This document shows positions 15,946-24,651 of a stretch of DNA of 42,179 nt, one piece after another. A model generated the notes under the pieces. It was not told the origin of the DNA and did no database searches. It saw nothing but the letters and a program-made list of their open reading frames with translations. The stretch's first letter is position 1. Every line of letters starts with the position of its first letter. Made by a program: the position numbers and the translations under genes. The stretch lies in contig NZ_JBFMIA010000019.1 in the NCBI RefSeq assembly GCF_040801915.1, positions 1 through 42,179 on the forward strand, given 5' to 3'. The stretch is from Jeotgalibacillus marinus (GTDB taxonomy: Bacteria; Bacillota; Bacilli; Bacillales; Jeotgalibacillaceae).

Positions 15946-16488
15946 TTAACCTTCCTCATTTTTTACAATTGCTAGAGTTTGATGATCCTCCCATCTCCCA
16001 TTAATTCTTACATTTTCTTTTGCTATTCCCTCTTTATGAAATCCTGCTTTTTCTAAAACTTTGATTGAACCTTTGTTATGAGGCATGACCCCGGCCTCAA
16101 TTCGATGAAGTTCCAACTCTTTAAAGGCATAGTCAACAGCAAGTTTCACTGCCTCTGTCATATACCCTTTTCCATTATGTCGCTTGTCTAAACAGTAACC
16201 AATCCAACAACTTTGCAAATCGCCTCTGACAACTTCAGATAATGCGATAGTCCCAACTAATTCTTTGCTATCCAATAGGAAGATCCCAAAAGAGTAACCA
16301 GTATACTCTTGTACTTGTAAAATATTTTTATTAATTCGTTCAATTTGGCCCTCAAGTGTATAAAACTTCTCACTTCTTAAAGGTGTATACATCTGAAAAA
16401 AATCTCTATTATTTAGTTCGAGCTTTAACAAATCCTCCGCATCAGAAAGTTCTGATAGCTCAATCGATATTTGTTGCCTGTTTAACAT
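15946..16488 (-). CDS. GNAT-family N-acetyltransferase (RimJ/YdaF-like)
   Basis: The protein is 180 residues from ATG 16488, with AGGGGGAAAAGGA directly upstream; the longer frame to 16542 overlaps the previous gene and lacks a ribosome site. RimJ-type features are CWIGYCLDKRHNGKGYMTEAV (acetyl-CoA loop), ELHRIEAGVMPHNKGSIKVLEKAGF and the closing E-G-I-A-K-E-N-V-R-I-N-G-R-W-E-D-H segment. It probably acetylates a protein N-terminus or small amine. It follows the methyltransferase gene by 20 bases, suggesting one transcript. Confidence 0.87.
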   Translation of the reverse strand: MLNRQQISIELSELSDAEDLLKLELNNRDFFQMYTPLRSEKFYTLEGQIERINKNILQVQEYTGYSFGIFLLDSKELVGTIALSEVVRGDLQSCWIGYCLDKRHNGKGYMTEAVKLAVDYAFKELELHRIEAGVMPHNKGSIKVLEKAGFHKEGIAKENVRINGRWEDHQTLAIVKNEEG

Positions 16489-16508
16489 TCCTTTTCCCCC
16501 TTTAGGAT

Positions 16509-17288
16509 CTACCCTTTTATACCTTTCCAAACTGTCCAGCAATCTTTTTCTACAATTTTTTCAGTCGTTGATAGTTGAACATCTATGTAGCCGACCAACT
16601 GATGAAGCTCCTCATCCGAAAGTTCATGAAGAATGGAACGACCGGTTCTAGAGCGGATATCCGTTAACAACTCATCTTTTGAAACATACATTTTTCTTGT
16701 TTCCCATAGCTTGATTTCTTCAATTGAAGTAAATCCTACTTTTTCTAGAGCACTTACCACTGTTTGACTATCATGTCTTCTGTCCGTTTCAATTTGAGCT
16801 AAATGTGGAAACCGTTCGAATATATATCCTCTTATGTGCGTTTGATTTCCTCTAAGCAAACAGTCCTCAGAGGTACGGTCTTGGACAATAATAAGACCAT
16901 TCTCTCGCAACACTCGATGGACTTCTTTAAAGCAACTCGTTAAATCTTCTATATGATGAATCAAAGCACGTTCCAATACTATATCGGCAAATTCATCTGG
17001 CAAGCGGGTATGATCAGCGGGTCCAATTGCAAAATCAACCTGATCCAAGTGAGAGCTATTCGCACGCGCCTCTTCAATCATCACCTCAGAAAAATCAATT
17101 CCTGTTACACGCTTGATCCCCATCTCCGCTAAAGCCTTCGTATATATACCTCCGCCACATCCTATATCCACTGCTTGATTTAGCTCGTTGTCACCAATCC
17201 ATTGCATCAAACATTGCTCCCAATCTTTACTTACTTCTCTTGAAGAATAACTACTTTTTACGTTTGAGTCGTGAAAGTTAATGGCCAT
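16509..17288 (-). CDS. SAM-dependent class I methyltransferase
   Basis: The protein is 259 residues. Motif I VDIGCGGGIYT (about 40-50) binds S-adenosylmethionine. GIDFSEVMIEEA is motif post-I, FADIVLERALIHHIEDL is motif II, and VLRENGLIIVQDRT is motif III. The C-terminus adds a helical cap. The UbiE/YxbB-like type methylates small molecules, and the substrate is unknown. It is first in a probable two-gene unit with the acetyltransferase. Confidence 0.87.
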   Translation of the reverse strand: MAINFHDSNVKSSYSSREVSKDWEQCLMQWIGDNELNQAVDIGCGGGIYTKALAEMGIKRVTGIDFSEVMIEEARANSSHLDQVDFAIGPADHTRLPDEFADIVLERALIHHIEDLTSCFKEVHRVLRENGLIIVQDRTSEDCLLRGNQTHIRGYIFERFPHLAQIETDRRHDSQTVVSALEKVGFTSIEEIKLWETRKMYVSKDELLTDIRSRTGRSILHELSDEELHQLVGYIDVQLSTTEKIVEKDCWTVWKGIKG

Positions 17289-17370
17289 TACAATCCCCCC
17301 TTGGTCATTTCACTATACTCAGAAAACATCAATAAGAAAATTATATAATCGTTATGATTTTCAATAAGTA

Positions 17371-18264
17371 TTACTTATGCCATTTGCCTCCAACCAATCT
17401 TTGAACAACCTTAATAAATTCACTGCCCTCTTTTGATCCTTTTCTTTTTAGTAAATAAGTTGCCGAAGATGGAAGGTCAATCTGGTCCTTGGATATTTCA
17501 AGCATTCTGCCTTCTGCCAATTCTCTTCGAACGACAGAGCGCGGCAAGATCGAAAAGCCAATTCCTTCTTCAATAAATCGTTTTGTGACATGAACTTGGG
17601 AGACTTTCATAGTCCGGGTAAAGGGATATCGATTTTTCACTTCTATTAATACTGACTCCCAATATTCAGGGTGATTGTGGGTCAATAAAAGCTCTCGTTC
17701 CATTAGTTCCTCCAATTCAATAGGGGGTCCATTTTCTAGTTCTCTGCCATCATGTGGCGCAACAATGACGAGTGGCTCCTCATACAATTTTTCACAAGTC
17801 AATCCGAGTAGATTCGCCTTCATACTAGACAACCCAAGATCTGCAACCCCTTTCCCCACTTCCTCACTGATCACATCTGATTCGACCGCTCGAATAATGA
17901 CTTCCGTCTCCTTATGTCCACGCAGAAATGTCTTCACCCAATATGGTAAGTACGTTGAGGCAATCAGAGGTGAGACCGCTAGCGTAAGGGTCTGTTGGTA
18001 GCCCTGTCTCAATCGCTCAATTTGCTTGTTTCCTCTCTCCACCTCTTCAATAATCGATTTCGCATGACTAAGAAATTTCCTTCCAGCCGAGGTAAGCGTG
18101 ACGACTCTTCCTTTTCGTAAAAACAATTCAATGCCCAATTCTTTTTCCAGCTGTTTGATATGGACCGTTACCGTTGGTTGTGATAAATACAACACCTCAG
18201 ATGTTTTATGAAAATTTTCATAGGTAGCTGCAGAAATAAATGTACGGAGCCAATTGAGATTCAT
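17371..18264 (-). CDS. citR: LysR-family regulator, CitR-like
   Basis: The protein is 297 residues. The N-terminal winged helix reads MNLNWLRTFISAATYENFHK and SQPTVTVHIKQLEKELGIEL. The effector domain contains LTLAVSPLIASTYLP, LLLTHNHPEYW and FIEEGIGFSILPRSVVRREL, which track B. subtilis CitR. CitR represses the divergent citrate synthase gene citA, and the same divergent arrangement is present here with a 122-base intergenic region containing a dyad. Confidence 0.9.
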   Translation of the reverse strand: MNLNWLRTFISAATYENFHKTSEVLYLSQPTVTVHIKQLEKELGIELFLRKGRVVTLTSAGRKFLSHAKSIIEEVERGNKQIERLRQGYQQTLTLAVSPLIASTYLPYWVKTFLRGHKETEVIIRAVESDVISEEVGKGVADLGLSSMKANLLGLTCEKLYEEPLVIVAPHDGRELENGPPIELEELMERELLLTHNHPEYWESVLIEVKNRYPFTRTMKVSQVHVTKRFIEEGIGFSILPRSVVRRELAEGRMLEISKDQIDLPSSATYLLKRKGSKEGSEFIKVVQRLVGGKWHK

Positions 18265-18288
18265 GAATGATTGCCCTCCCTCCTCAAT

Positions 18289-18307
18289 TGATTACAATAT
18301 ATAATCA
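18289..18307. promoter_or_regulatory. LysR-type dyad between citR and citA
   Basis: TGATTA-CAATATA-TAATCA is an interrupted palindrome containing the T-N11-A pattern of LysR binding sites. It sits 25 bases upstream of the citR start and about 80 upstream of citA. Confidence 0.6.
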
Positions 18308-18386
18308 TTATCACATTAAATGAATATTTTTAATAATCAATTTTATCCTATACAATAAACGTACGATAAAAAGGAGAGTGATTTAC

Positions 18387-19490
18387 ATGAATACAACTCA
18401 ATGGAGTAAAGGGCTTGAGGGTGTGATTGCCGCTGAGACAGCAATTAGCTTAGTGGATGGAGAAAAGGGGAAGCTTATTTATAGGGGATACGACGCCAAA
18501 GAGCTTTCACTGAATCATTCATTCGAAGAGATTTGTTTTCTTTTATGGTATGGTCGTTTGCCAAGTCACAAAGAATTAATGACACTTTCAAATGCTTTTC
18601 GCAACGATCGAGCGTTGCCTGAGCACCTACTACACATCATGAAACAGCTACCTCCAGAAATGTCAATGATGAGTGTGATTCGAACACTTTTATCTGCACT
18701 TGAAGACCCGTCTTATCAATGGCCACCTACAATTGAACAAGCGATCCGACTCACGGCCGTCGTACCCACCATCATTGCTACGCGTACCGCCATCCTTAAA
18801 GGGAAAGAACCAACAGCACCGCACCTTTCACTTGACCACATTGCAAATTATTTATATATGATTCACGGTACTTCACCATCTTTAGCACATGTAAAAGCCT
18901 TGACTACCTACGCTATCCTCACAATGGAGCACGGAATGAATGCATCCACTTTTTCATCCCGTGTGATTGCCTCTACCGAATCCGATTTGATTTCATCTAT
19001 GACGGGAGCAATTGGAGCTATGAAAGGACCTTTACATGGTGGTGCACCGAGTGAAGTAACGGAAATGTTACATGAAATTGGTACAAAAGAACATACTGAA
19101 AGCTGGCTAACTTCTAAATTAGAAAACAATGAAAAACTGATGGGTTTTGGCCATCGCGTGTATAAAACAACTGATCCCCGAGCCGAGGCACTTAGAGAGA
19201 TAACAGGAAAATTGTCTGAAGAGGACGTTTGGCTAGAGCTTGCTTATCACGTAGAAGAGACTGCTCTTCGTTTACTCGATCAATACAAACCAGGCCGGAA
19301 GTTGTATACCAATGTTGAATTCTATGCAGCTGCTGTCTTGAAAGCAGTGGAAATTCCAAACGAATTGTTCACCCCAACCTTCACCCTCAGCCGAATGGTT
19401 GGATGGACAGCCAATGTCATCGAGCAATCCATCGACAATCGGATTTTCAGACCACAGTCCCTATATACTGGAGAGATTCCAACACCATAA
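18387..19490 (+). CDS. citA: Citrate synthase, CitA-like
   Basis: The 367-residue enzyme condenses oxaloacetate and acetyl-CoA (or propionyl-CoA in methylcitrate variants). The start is ATG 18387, ten bases after AAGGAG; a GTG nine bases earlier lies in the same frame. Active-site regions visible are EHGMNASTF (His182), GPLHGGAPSEV (His217), GFGHRVYKTTDPRA (His256) and YTNVEFYAA, where Glu311 replaces the usual catalytic Asp. It is divergent from its likely repressor. The last 126 bases and the start of the terminator are repeated exactly 2244 bases downstream. Confidence 0.92.
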   Translation: MNTTQWSKGLEGVIAAETAISLVDGEKGKLIYRGYDAKELSLNHSFEEICFLLWYGRLPSHKELMTLSNAFRNDRALPEHLLHIMKQLPPEMSMMSVIRTLLSALEDPSYQWPPTIEQAIRLTAVVPTIIATRTAILKGKEPTAPHLSLDHIANYLYMIHGTSPSLAHVKALTTYAILTMEHGMNASTFSSRVIASTESDLISSMTGAIGAMKGPLHGGAPSEVTEMLHEIGTKEHTESWLTSKLENNEKLMGFGHRVYKTTDPRAEALREITGKLSEEDVWLELAYHVEETALRLLDQYKPGRKLYTNVEFYAAAVLKAVEIPNELFTPTFTLSRMVGWTANVIEQSIDNRIFRPQSLYTGEIPTP

Positions 19491-19497
19491 CATGAAA
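19365..19497 (+). repeat. Direct repeat, left copy (citA 3' end)
   Basis: These 133 bases recur without a visible mismatch at 21609-21741 in the same orientation. The left copy is within intact citA. The two copies enclose a PadR/HAAS pair, a Cys-rich peptide gene and a membrane protein remnant. Confidence 0.9.
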
Positions 19498-19538
19498 GCG
19501 CCCGTTCTTTTATTATGAAAGAACGGCCGCTTTTTTCG
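19494..19538 (+). terminator. Intrinsic terminator of citA
   Basis: AAGCGCCCGTTCTTT pairs with AAAGAACGGCCGCTT apart from one mismatch, loop TATTATG, followed by TTTTT. Confidence 0.85.
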
Positions 19539-19750
19539 CCTTGGTCAGAATTGCTCCAAGCATTGCTATCATAAACTTCTCCACCACCAAAACAAACATA
19601 TAAACTTCCTGAATTGCCTAGAGGGAATCTATACAGCCACTACAACGGCTGCTAAGGCATACTTTTATTGGAATGCTCGTAATTGCTAACATTTTTAAAA
19701 GTTCTTTTATTATCTAAGTTCCTACTTAATTAGAGTTATAAAATTAATTT
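19539..19750. other. Intergenic stretch, left flank of the inserted segment
   Basis: About 210 bases between the citA terminator and the HAAS gene. I see no gene or clear signal. Confidence 0.4.
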
Positions 19751-20623
19751 TTATAAATTTATCTGGGTAATTAGGAATAGACTCAGTACAATAATTGCAA
19801 GTACTATTTTACCCACACGGAATAAATTTGCAATTTTTTTTGTCTTAACTTCACCAATAACAAATATGATCCAAAGTGAAATTATACCTAAAGGAAGCAA
19901 CAAGTGAATGAAAGGCTCAGGCATAAAAATTAATGCACCTGCGATGTATACTAAACTTACTCCTATTACAATGATACCTGTCACGATATTGATCAACACC
20001 ATGATCCCTCTTTTTTGTTTATTTACCTTTATTAAATTCAATTCAATTGGTTGATAGATAACCCCTAATAATATTTGCGAAAGAGAAATTAACATTAAAG
20101 CCATCATGAAAACAACTAAAGAAACATACAAAAGTTTATTATTATATAATCCATCCATTAAAAGGTATCCATAGAAATAAAGGATGTTTAACCAGATTAA
20201 TAACAGAATTAAACTTAATCGGTGGTTGGCTGATCTAGAGGGTTTTCGTACAAAATAAAGAATTAATAAACTTGAACCAATAATTATCGTCAGCCAAAGG
20301 TACGGAAATATTTGTTGAAATGTTAACAGAGAAAAACTAACGATTACAGAAAATAACATTGATATTAAGCTTAAGCTAACTAAAATTGAATTTCTAAAAG
20401 GAAAATAAGCATTATTTAATTTTTGAGCAAATTTCTTCTCATCCCCAAAATCTAACTTCGTTTTTTCTTCTGCCTCTTTTTCATTGAATCCTTGTTCTTG
20501 GTAGTAAGATTTTTTATCTCTAAAGTGAGTTGCTAACTCTTGTTGTAAATCTTTTCTAGTCGAAGGATTTAATTCAATAAAACTTATTACCTTATCCAAG
20601 TAACTTTGTATACTCAACTCCAA
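19751..20623 (-). CDS. HAAS-domain membrane protein paired with PadR
   Basis: The protein is 290 residues. Residues 1-75 are a soluble HAAS/DUF1700-type domain (SYLDKVISFIELNPSTRKDL, then HFRDKKSYYQEQGFNEKEAE and FGDEKKFAQKLN). About seven membrane helices follow. HAAS proteins commonly sit beside PadR regulators and are thought to act with them on membrane or drug responses. The ATG starts one base after the PadR stop, so the two are co-translated. The pair is AT-rich compared with citA and lies inside the segment bounded by citA repeats. Confidence 0.85.
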   Translation of the reverse strand: MELSIQSYLDKVISFIELNPSTRKDLQQELATHFRDKKSYYQEQGFNEKEAEEKTKLDFGDEKKFAQKLNNAYFPFRNSILVSLSLISMLFSVIVSFSLLTFQQIFPYLWLTIIIGSSLLILYFVRKPSRSANHRLSLILLLIWLNILYFYGYLLMDGLYNNKLLYVSLVVFMMALMLISLSQILLGVIYQPIELNLIKVNKQKRGIMVLINIVTGIIVIGVSLVYIAGALIFMPEPFIHLLLPLGIISLWIIFVIGEVKTKKIANLFRVGKIVLAIIVLSLFLITQINL

Positions 20624-20941
20624 TCACTCCTCATTTAGTGTAGAAATAATGTTATTAATATCTATCCAGCTTTGCATTTTGTTATGATGAAGATCTTTTC
20701 CTTCTTCTGTTATTCTGTAGTATTTTCTCCGTCCACCTTGAGTTTCATCTCCCCAATATGATTCAATATATCCTTTTCTTTCTAACCTCTTTAGTATGGA
20801 ATACAAAGTACCTTCGCTTAATTGATAGGCCTCCCTGATTTTGTTTACTGTGTTTATCATCATAAAACCATACATATCCTTTTTTCTTATTAATGAAAGG
20901 ACTATAAATTCTACGCTGCCTTTCCATTGCTCCTTATCCAT
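20624..20941 (-). CDS. PadR-family transcriptional regulator
   Basis: The protein is 105 residues. The PadR winged helix is clear: KGSVEFIVLSLIRKKDMYGF, YQLSEGTLYSILKRLERKGY, and GGRRKYYRITEEGK. The short C-terminal helix is the dimer helix of the small (subfamily 2) type. CAAAGGAGTG precedes the ATG. A 20-base palindrome lies just upstream, so self-repression is expected. The effector is unknown. Confidence 0.92.
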   Translation of the reverse strand: MDKEQWKGSVEFIVLSLIRKKDMYGFMMINTVNKIREAYQLSEGTLYSILKRLERKGYIESYWGDETQGGRRKYYRITEEGKDLHHNKMQSWIDINNIISTLNEE

Positions 20942-20966
20942 AATTTCACTCCTTTGGTATTAATAT

Positions 20967-20986
20967 AATGCGTATTACTACGCATT
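20967..20986 (-). promoter_or_regulatory. Palindromic operator upstream of padR
   Basis: AATGCGTATTACTACGCATT has perfect eight-base arms around a four-base centre. It is 26 bases upstream of the PadR start, next to the promoter, and is a strong candidate for the PadR site. Confidence 0.7.
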
Positions 20987-21077
20987 GCAAGGTAGTTTGA
21001 GTTGCGTGGTTGTTATAAGGTTATGCAATTCCTTTTTATAGTGTGAAGGGTCAATAATAAAAAAGGAGGGACATACT

Positions 21078-21248
21078 ATGATTACTAAAGCTTCAGTGGT
21101 AAATACAGATGAAATAAAAGCTCAATATATTACGTATTGTAAAAAAACAAGAGATGATAATGAAATTTGTATTCGCTGTCTCAGCTTTTTTGCAACCTAT
21201 GCTGTTTTTTCAAACGGCCAAGCTAGTTTCCTGCATTGTGGATGTTGA
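21078..21248 (+). CDS. 56-residue cysteine-rich peptide
   Basis: This small gene has a strong ribosome site (AAAAAGGAGGG, seven bases before ATG) and a strong terminator 27 bases after its stop. The N-terminal half is polar (MITKASVVNTDEIKAQYITY). The C-terminal half has four cysteines and an aromatic, Ser/Thr-rich patch (ICIRCLSFFATYAVFSNG, then QASFLHCGC); with C19 there are five Cys in all. It has no membrane helix or classical signal peptide. A leader plus Cys-rich core is the shape of peptide toxins or modified-peptide precursors, but a small zinc-binding protein is equally possible. It is divergent from padR. No family is recognised. Confidence 0.75.
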   Translation: MITKASVVNTDEIKAQYITYCKKTRDDNEICIRCLSFFATYAVFSNGQASFLHCGC

Positions 21249-21274
21249 TAATTTATAAGAAATAACCTAAGAAG

Positions 21275-21325
21275 CAGCACCTTTTTATTGTAATTAATAA
21301 TTACAATAAAATAGGTGCTTTTTTA
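21275..21325 (+). terminator. Intrinsic terminator of the Cys-rich peptide gene
   Basis: AGCACCT pairs with AGGTGCT and inner TTATTGTAATT with AATTACAATAA, giving a stem of about 18 pairs with a small bulge, followed by six T. Confidence 0.9.
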
Positions 21326-21357
21326 CTCGCTAGTATTTATTTGGCATGGTTATTATT

Positions 21358-21537
21358 TTAGGTTCCTGGGCTTTGTTTAAGTTTAAGGTTAACTGACACA
21401 GCAGGATGACGCAGTTTGGAAAGCAGGTGAAGGATTTCAATGTACAGCCAAATGAGGGTTACAAGCAAACCGAATCCTGCATACCATTCAAAGTACTTCA
21501 CAATGCCGAGCAGGATTGCTTCAACTTCTAATCAAAA
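21358..21537 (-). pseudogene. C-terminal remnant of a membrane protein (possibly Bax-inhibitor-1-like)
   Basis: Fifty-nine minus-strand codons are open, bounded by a TGA and without a start. The peptide contains GFGLLVTLIWLYIEILHLLS followed by KLRHPAV. The hydrophobic helix ending in L-Y-x-E-I-L-x-L-L-S-K-L resembles the C-terminus of Bax-inhibitor-1/YetJ-like proteins. The assignment is from memory and tentative. It lies inside the citA-bounded segment. Confidence 0.45.
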
Positions 21538-21567
21538 TTAAAGACGGTTCTATTTCACACAAATTAG

Positions 21568-21733
21568 ATGTTATACACAAATGTTGAATTCTATACAGCT
21601 CTAACGATTTGTTCACCCCAACCTTCACCCTCAGCCGAATGGTTGGATGGACAGCCAATGTCATCGAGCAATCCATCGACAATCGGATTTTCAGACCACA
21701 GTCCCTATATACTGGAGAGATTCCAACACCATA
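21568..21733 (+). pseudogene. Partial duplicate of the citA 3' end
   Basis: Bases 21570-21600 match citA codons around YTNVEFYTA with some changes. An interruption then removes about 29 bases and shifts the frame, after which 21609-21733 is identical to the end of citA. No start or N-terminus exists. It is a dead fragment marking a recombination junction. Confidence 0.9.
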
Positions 21734-21741
21734 ACATGAAA
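21609..21741 (+). repeat. Direct repeat, right copy (citA 3' end)
   Basis: Identical over 133 bases to 19365-19497, at an offset of 2244. The hairpin after it has diverged from the citA terminator in its loop and stem. Confidence 0.9.
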
Positions 21742-21783
21742 AGCGCCCGTTCTTTTTTCACAAAAGAACAGGCGCTTTTTTAA
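21740..21783. terminator. Bidirectional terminator between citA remnant and fbp operon
   Basis: AAAAGCGCCCGTTCTTTT pairs with AAAAGAACAGGCGCTTTT, with T-runs on both strands. It ends the ABC-importer operon on the minus strand and the citA duplicate on the plus strand. Confidence 0.85.
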
Positions 21784-21807
21784 CAATCGTTATCCATAAA
21801 GCGACTC

Positions 21808-23508
21808 TTATGCTTTGTTTCTCGACATGCGGTTTGCGATTGCTTGTAAAATAAGGACCACGCCAACTAATAGTATCGACATAGCTGCTGCTGTATAATA
21901 TTCGCCACGGATGATATTTTGGAAAATCGCCAAACTCATCGGTGCCCACTCCGCGGGTGCTATTAAAATAGATATACTTGTTTCTTTTATAACGGTGATA
22001 AAAACGAGCAGTGATCCAGCTGCAATACCCGGAAGCATAAGTGGTCCGATAATCGTGATTGCTGCAGTTAAAGGAGTTGCCCCTAGATTAATCGCTGCTT
22101 CTTCAATATCTTGTTTAATTGCCCTCATTGTACCCATCGTCGAACGCACCATATAGGGCAATCGTCGAATGGTATAGGCTAAGATGAGTAACAAGGCCGT
22201 TCCTGTTAAATGAAGAGGCGCGGTGTTAAACGTTTGAATCAAGGCAATCCCAAAGGCGATCCCTGGCACCACTAAAGGAACAGAGGTGAGAAAATCGAGC
22301 TTGGATGAGTTTTGTCTCACCACAAAATAGGAAACAAACGTGGCAATAATGACACTAAGAATTAACGCACCTAATGCCAAAATGATACTGTTTTGAATAT
22401 TCCCCATCGACGTGGTAAAAACCGTTTGATAATGCTTCAATGTGTATCCAGAAGGAAGAGCATCTTTCCCCCAAGTCGTTGCAAACGATTGGAGACCAAT
22501 AGATATAAGCGCAAGTAAAGGCACCATCACAATTAACAACGAATAGAGAGAAAGTGAACGTGTTAATAACTTGTTGTCGTTTAATTTCTGTTTCTTTGGT
22601 TTGCCTGAAACCGAACCGTAATTCTTTCCTTTTGTAAATAAATGCTGTAACCAAAAGAAGAAAGCCGCCACTAGCACCATCATTACGGTTAGAATCGCTG
22701 CTCCACCCCAGTTATAAAAGCCCGCTATTTCTCGATACGCTTCCACAACTAATAGATTCAAATTTTTCGGTGCCAAAATAATAGGTGTTCCAAAATCTGA
22801 AAAACTGACGGTGAAAATAAGCAAAAAACTTGAAATCACCCCAGGTATCGCTAACGGAAACGTAACAAAAAGGAATGTAAACCAATTTTTCGCACCTAAA
22901 TTTAATGATGCTTCCTCGAGCGTCACATCACTGACTTTAAATGCTGCCACAAGTGGCCATAATGCATAAGGAAAGAAGAAGAACACTTGAACCATCACAA
23001 TTCCTGTCATCGAATACGGATCGATGAACATCCCCTCTCCACCTAGTGAGTGATAAATTTGTGTGACCCATCCCGTACGACCAAACATGATGATGAAGGC
23101 ATATGCTGAGATGAATGTAGGAATAATTAATGGAATTATGCACAAAGCAGAAATTGTTTTCTTAAAAGGCATGGTTGTCCGAGCAATCCCATAAGCAAGT
23201 GGGATACAAATCGTTGTAACAATTACTGTTACCATAAGGCCTAACCACAAACTATTTTTTAACCCTTCAAAATAACCTTTATTACTAAAGATAGCCTGAT
23301 AATTATCCAAAGACATATTTTTTAATTTTTCCATCGTCGAGTTAAAAATAGCGGGATCTGTAAGAGCACCAAGTAAGTTAACTGGTTCATCTGTAAAACT
23401 AACTAAAAATACCGAAAAGAGCGGGAGCAATAAAAACAGAAAGAAAAATAGATAAATAAGAACCTTTATGATTGTTAGGCCATTCAGGAAATTAGCTATT
23501 TTTTTCAT
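21808..23508 (-). CDS. Fused ABC permease, FbpB-like
   Basis: The protein is 566 residues: two permease domains in one chain, each with about six helices and its own EAA loop (EEASLNLGAKNWFTFLFVTF at about 205-225 and EEAAINLGATPLTAAITIIG near 485). This duplicated form is typical of ferric-iron (FbpB/SfuB) and some phosphonate or polyol-phosphate importers. Its start overlaps the ATPase gene by four bases. The substrate is inferred only from the binding protein. Confidence 0.88.
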   Translation of the reverse strand: MKKIANFLNGLTIIKVLIYLFFFLFLLLPLFSVFLVSFTDEPVNLLGALTDPAIFNSTMEKLKNMSLDNYQAIFSNKGYFEGLKNSLWLGLMVTVIVTTICIPLAYGIARTTMPFKKTISALCIIPLIIPTFISAYAFIIMFGRTGWVTQIYHSLGGEGMFIDPYSMTGIVMVQVFFFFPYALWPLVAAFKVSDVTLEEASLNLGAKNWFTFLFVTFPLAIPGVISSFLLIFTVSFSDFGTPIILAPKNLNLLVVEAYREIAGFYNWGGAAILTVMMVLVAAFFFWLQHLFTKGKNYGSVSGKPKKQKLNDNKLLTRSLSLYSLLIVMVPLLALISIGLQSFATTWGKDALPSGYTLKHYQTVFTTSMGNIQNSIILALGALILSVIIATFVSYFVVRQNSSKLDFLTSVPLVVPGIAFGIALIQTFNTAPLHLTGTALLLILAYTIRRLPYMVRSTMGTMRAIKQDIEEAAINLGATPLTAAITIIGPLMLPGIAAGSLLVFITVIKETSISILIAPAEWAPMSLAIFQNIIRGEYYTAAAMSILLVGVVLILQAIANRMSRNKA

Positions 23509-24635
23509 ATTAACAATACCCTTTCGGAGTCAATTACAAGTTTGACAGGGGTACCTTCCTTCAAGATATTCGCACCTGAAGAATACGTTGCATCGGCAAC
23601 TAACGTATAATCATTTACCTGAATATCATACCGGACAATCGAACCTAAATAAGTAGATACAAGTATTTTCCCATTCATCGTATTATTGAACTCGTTCGAA
23701 ACATCCGTATCCATTAAAAAAACTTGAATATGTTCAGGACGGATGATCATATCTACTTCTTCTTTTTTGGGATTAGCAATAGAGCGCAATGTGAATCCAT
23801 TTCCTTGAACAGTCGTTTCGTTCGTATCTCTTTTTATCACCTTACCTTTCAATACGTTGGAAGTGCCAACAAAGTTTGCAATAAATGACGACTTCGGATG
23901 ACTATATATATCTGTTGGTGTACCAATTTGAATCACTTCACCGTGATCCATTACTGCCACGCGGTCTGCCATGCTCATCGCTTCTTCTTGATCATGCGTA
24001 ACAAAAATGGTTGTTATGCCAAGGTCTTGTTGGATGCGACGAATCGTATTTCGCATCGAATGGCGAAGTTTTTGATCCAGATTGGATAACGGTTCATCCA
24101 TTAACAATACGGCAGGTTCCATCACAAGAGCTCGCGCTAATGCTACACGTTGCTGTTGACCACCCGAGAGCTCACTCGTTAAGCGGTTTACATATGGTGT
24201 CAATTCTACATAATCTAAAATTTCCATCACTTTTTCTTCGATGTGTTTAGGTGGTTTCCCAAATTTCCTATTAAGCAATCTTGCATAAATTCCTAACTTC
24301 GAGAACACATTGCTGTTGTTTAACTCTTTAATGTTCAAACTGTATGCAACATTTTCAAACACATTGAAGTGAGGGAACAACGCATAGCTTTGAAAAACCA
24401 TTCCGCAATTTCGTTTATTTGCAGGGATGTCTTTCACTTTCTTGTCGCCAATTAATATTTCTCCCATCGTAGGATTTTCAAATCCGGCAATACAGCGCAT
24501 CGTAGTCGTTTTCCCACAACCTGAAGGTCCCAAGAGGGCAAAAAACTCGCCTTCTTGGATGTCCAAATTAATATCCTTTAATGCTTTAACATCATTAAAT
24601 TCTTTTGTTAAATTGTTTATCTTTACTGACCCCAT
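23505..24635 (-). CDS. ABC ATPase, FbpC/PotA-like
   Basis: The protein is 376 residues. Walker A GPSGCGKT is at 36-43, the signature LSGGQQQR at 156-163, Walker B VLLMDEPLSNLD around 176-187, and the H-loop in VTHDQEE. A 25-30-residue insertion (about 103-130, basic) lies in the helical subdomain before the signature. The C-terminal 110 residues form a TOBE-like regulatory domain with an IIRPEHI motif. It is the second gene of the importer operon. Confidence 0.9.
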   Translation of the reverse strand: MGSVKINNLTKEFNDVKALKDINLDIQEGEFFALLGPSGCGKTTTMRCIAGFENPTMGEILIGDKKVKDIPANKRNCGMVFQSYALFPHFNVFENVAYSLNIKELNNSNVFSKLGIYARLLNRKFGKPPKHIEEKVMEILDYVELTPYVNRLTSELSGGQQQRVALARALVMEPAVLLMDEPLSNLDQKLRHSMRNTIRRIQQDLGITTIFVTHDQEEAMSMADRVAVMDHGEVIQIGTPTDIYSHPKSSFIANFVGTSNVLKGKVIKRDTNETTVQGNGFTLRSIANPKKEEVDMIIRPEHIQVFLMDTDVSNEFNNTMNGKILVSTYLGSIVRYDIQVNDYTLVADATYSSGANILKEGTPVKLVIDSERVLLI

Positions 24636-24651
24636 TATCTACACACCCTTA

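Noticed and set aside
21568..21783. 71-codon frame as a gene
   Set aside because: It is the frameshifted citA duplicate followed by a terminator.
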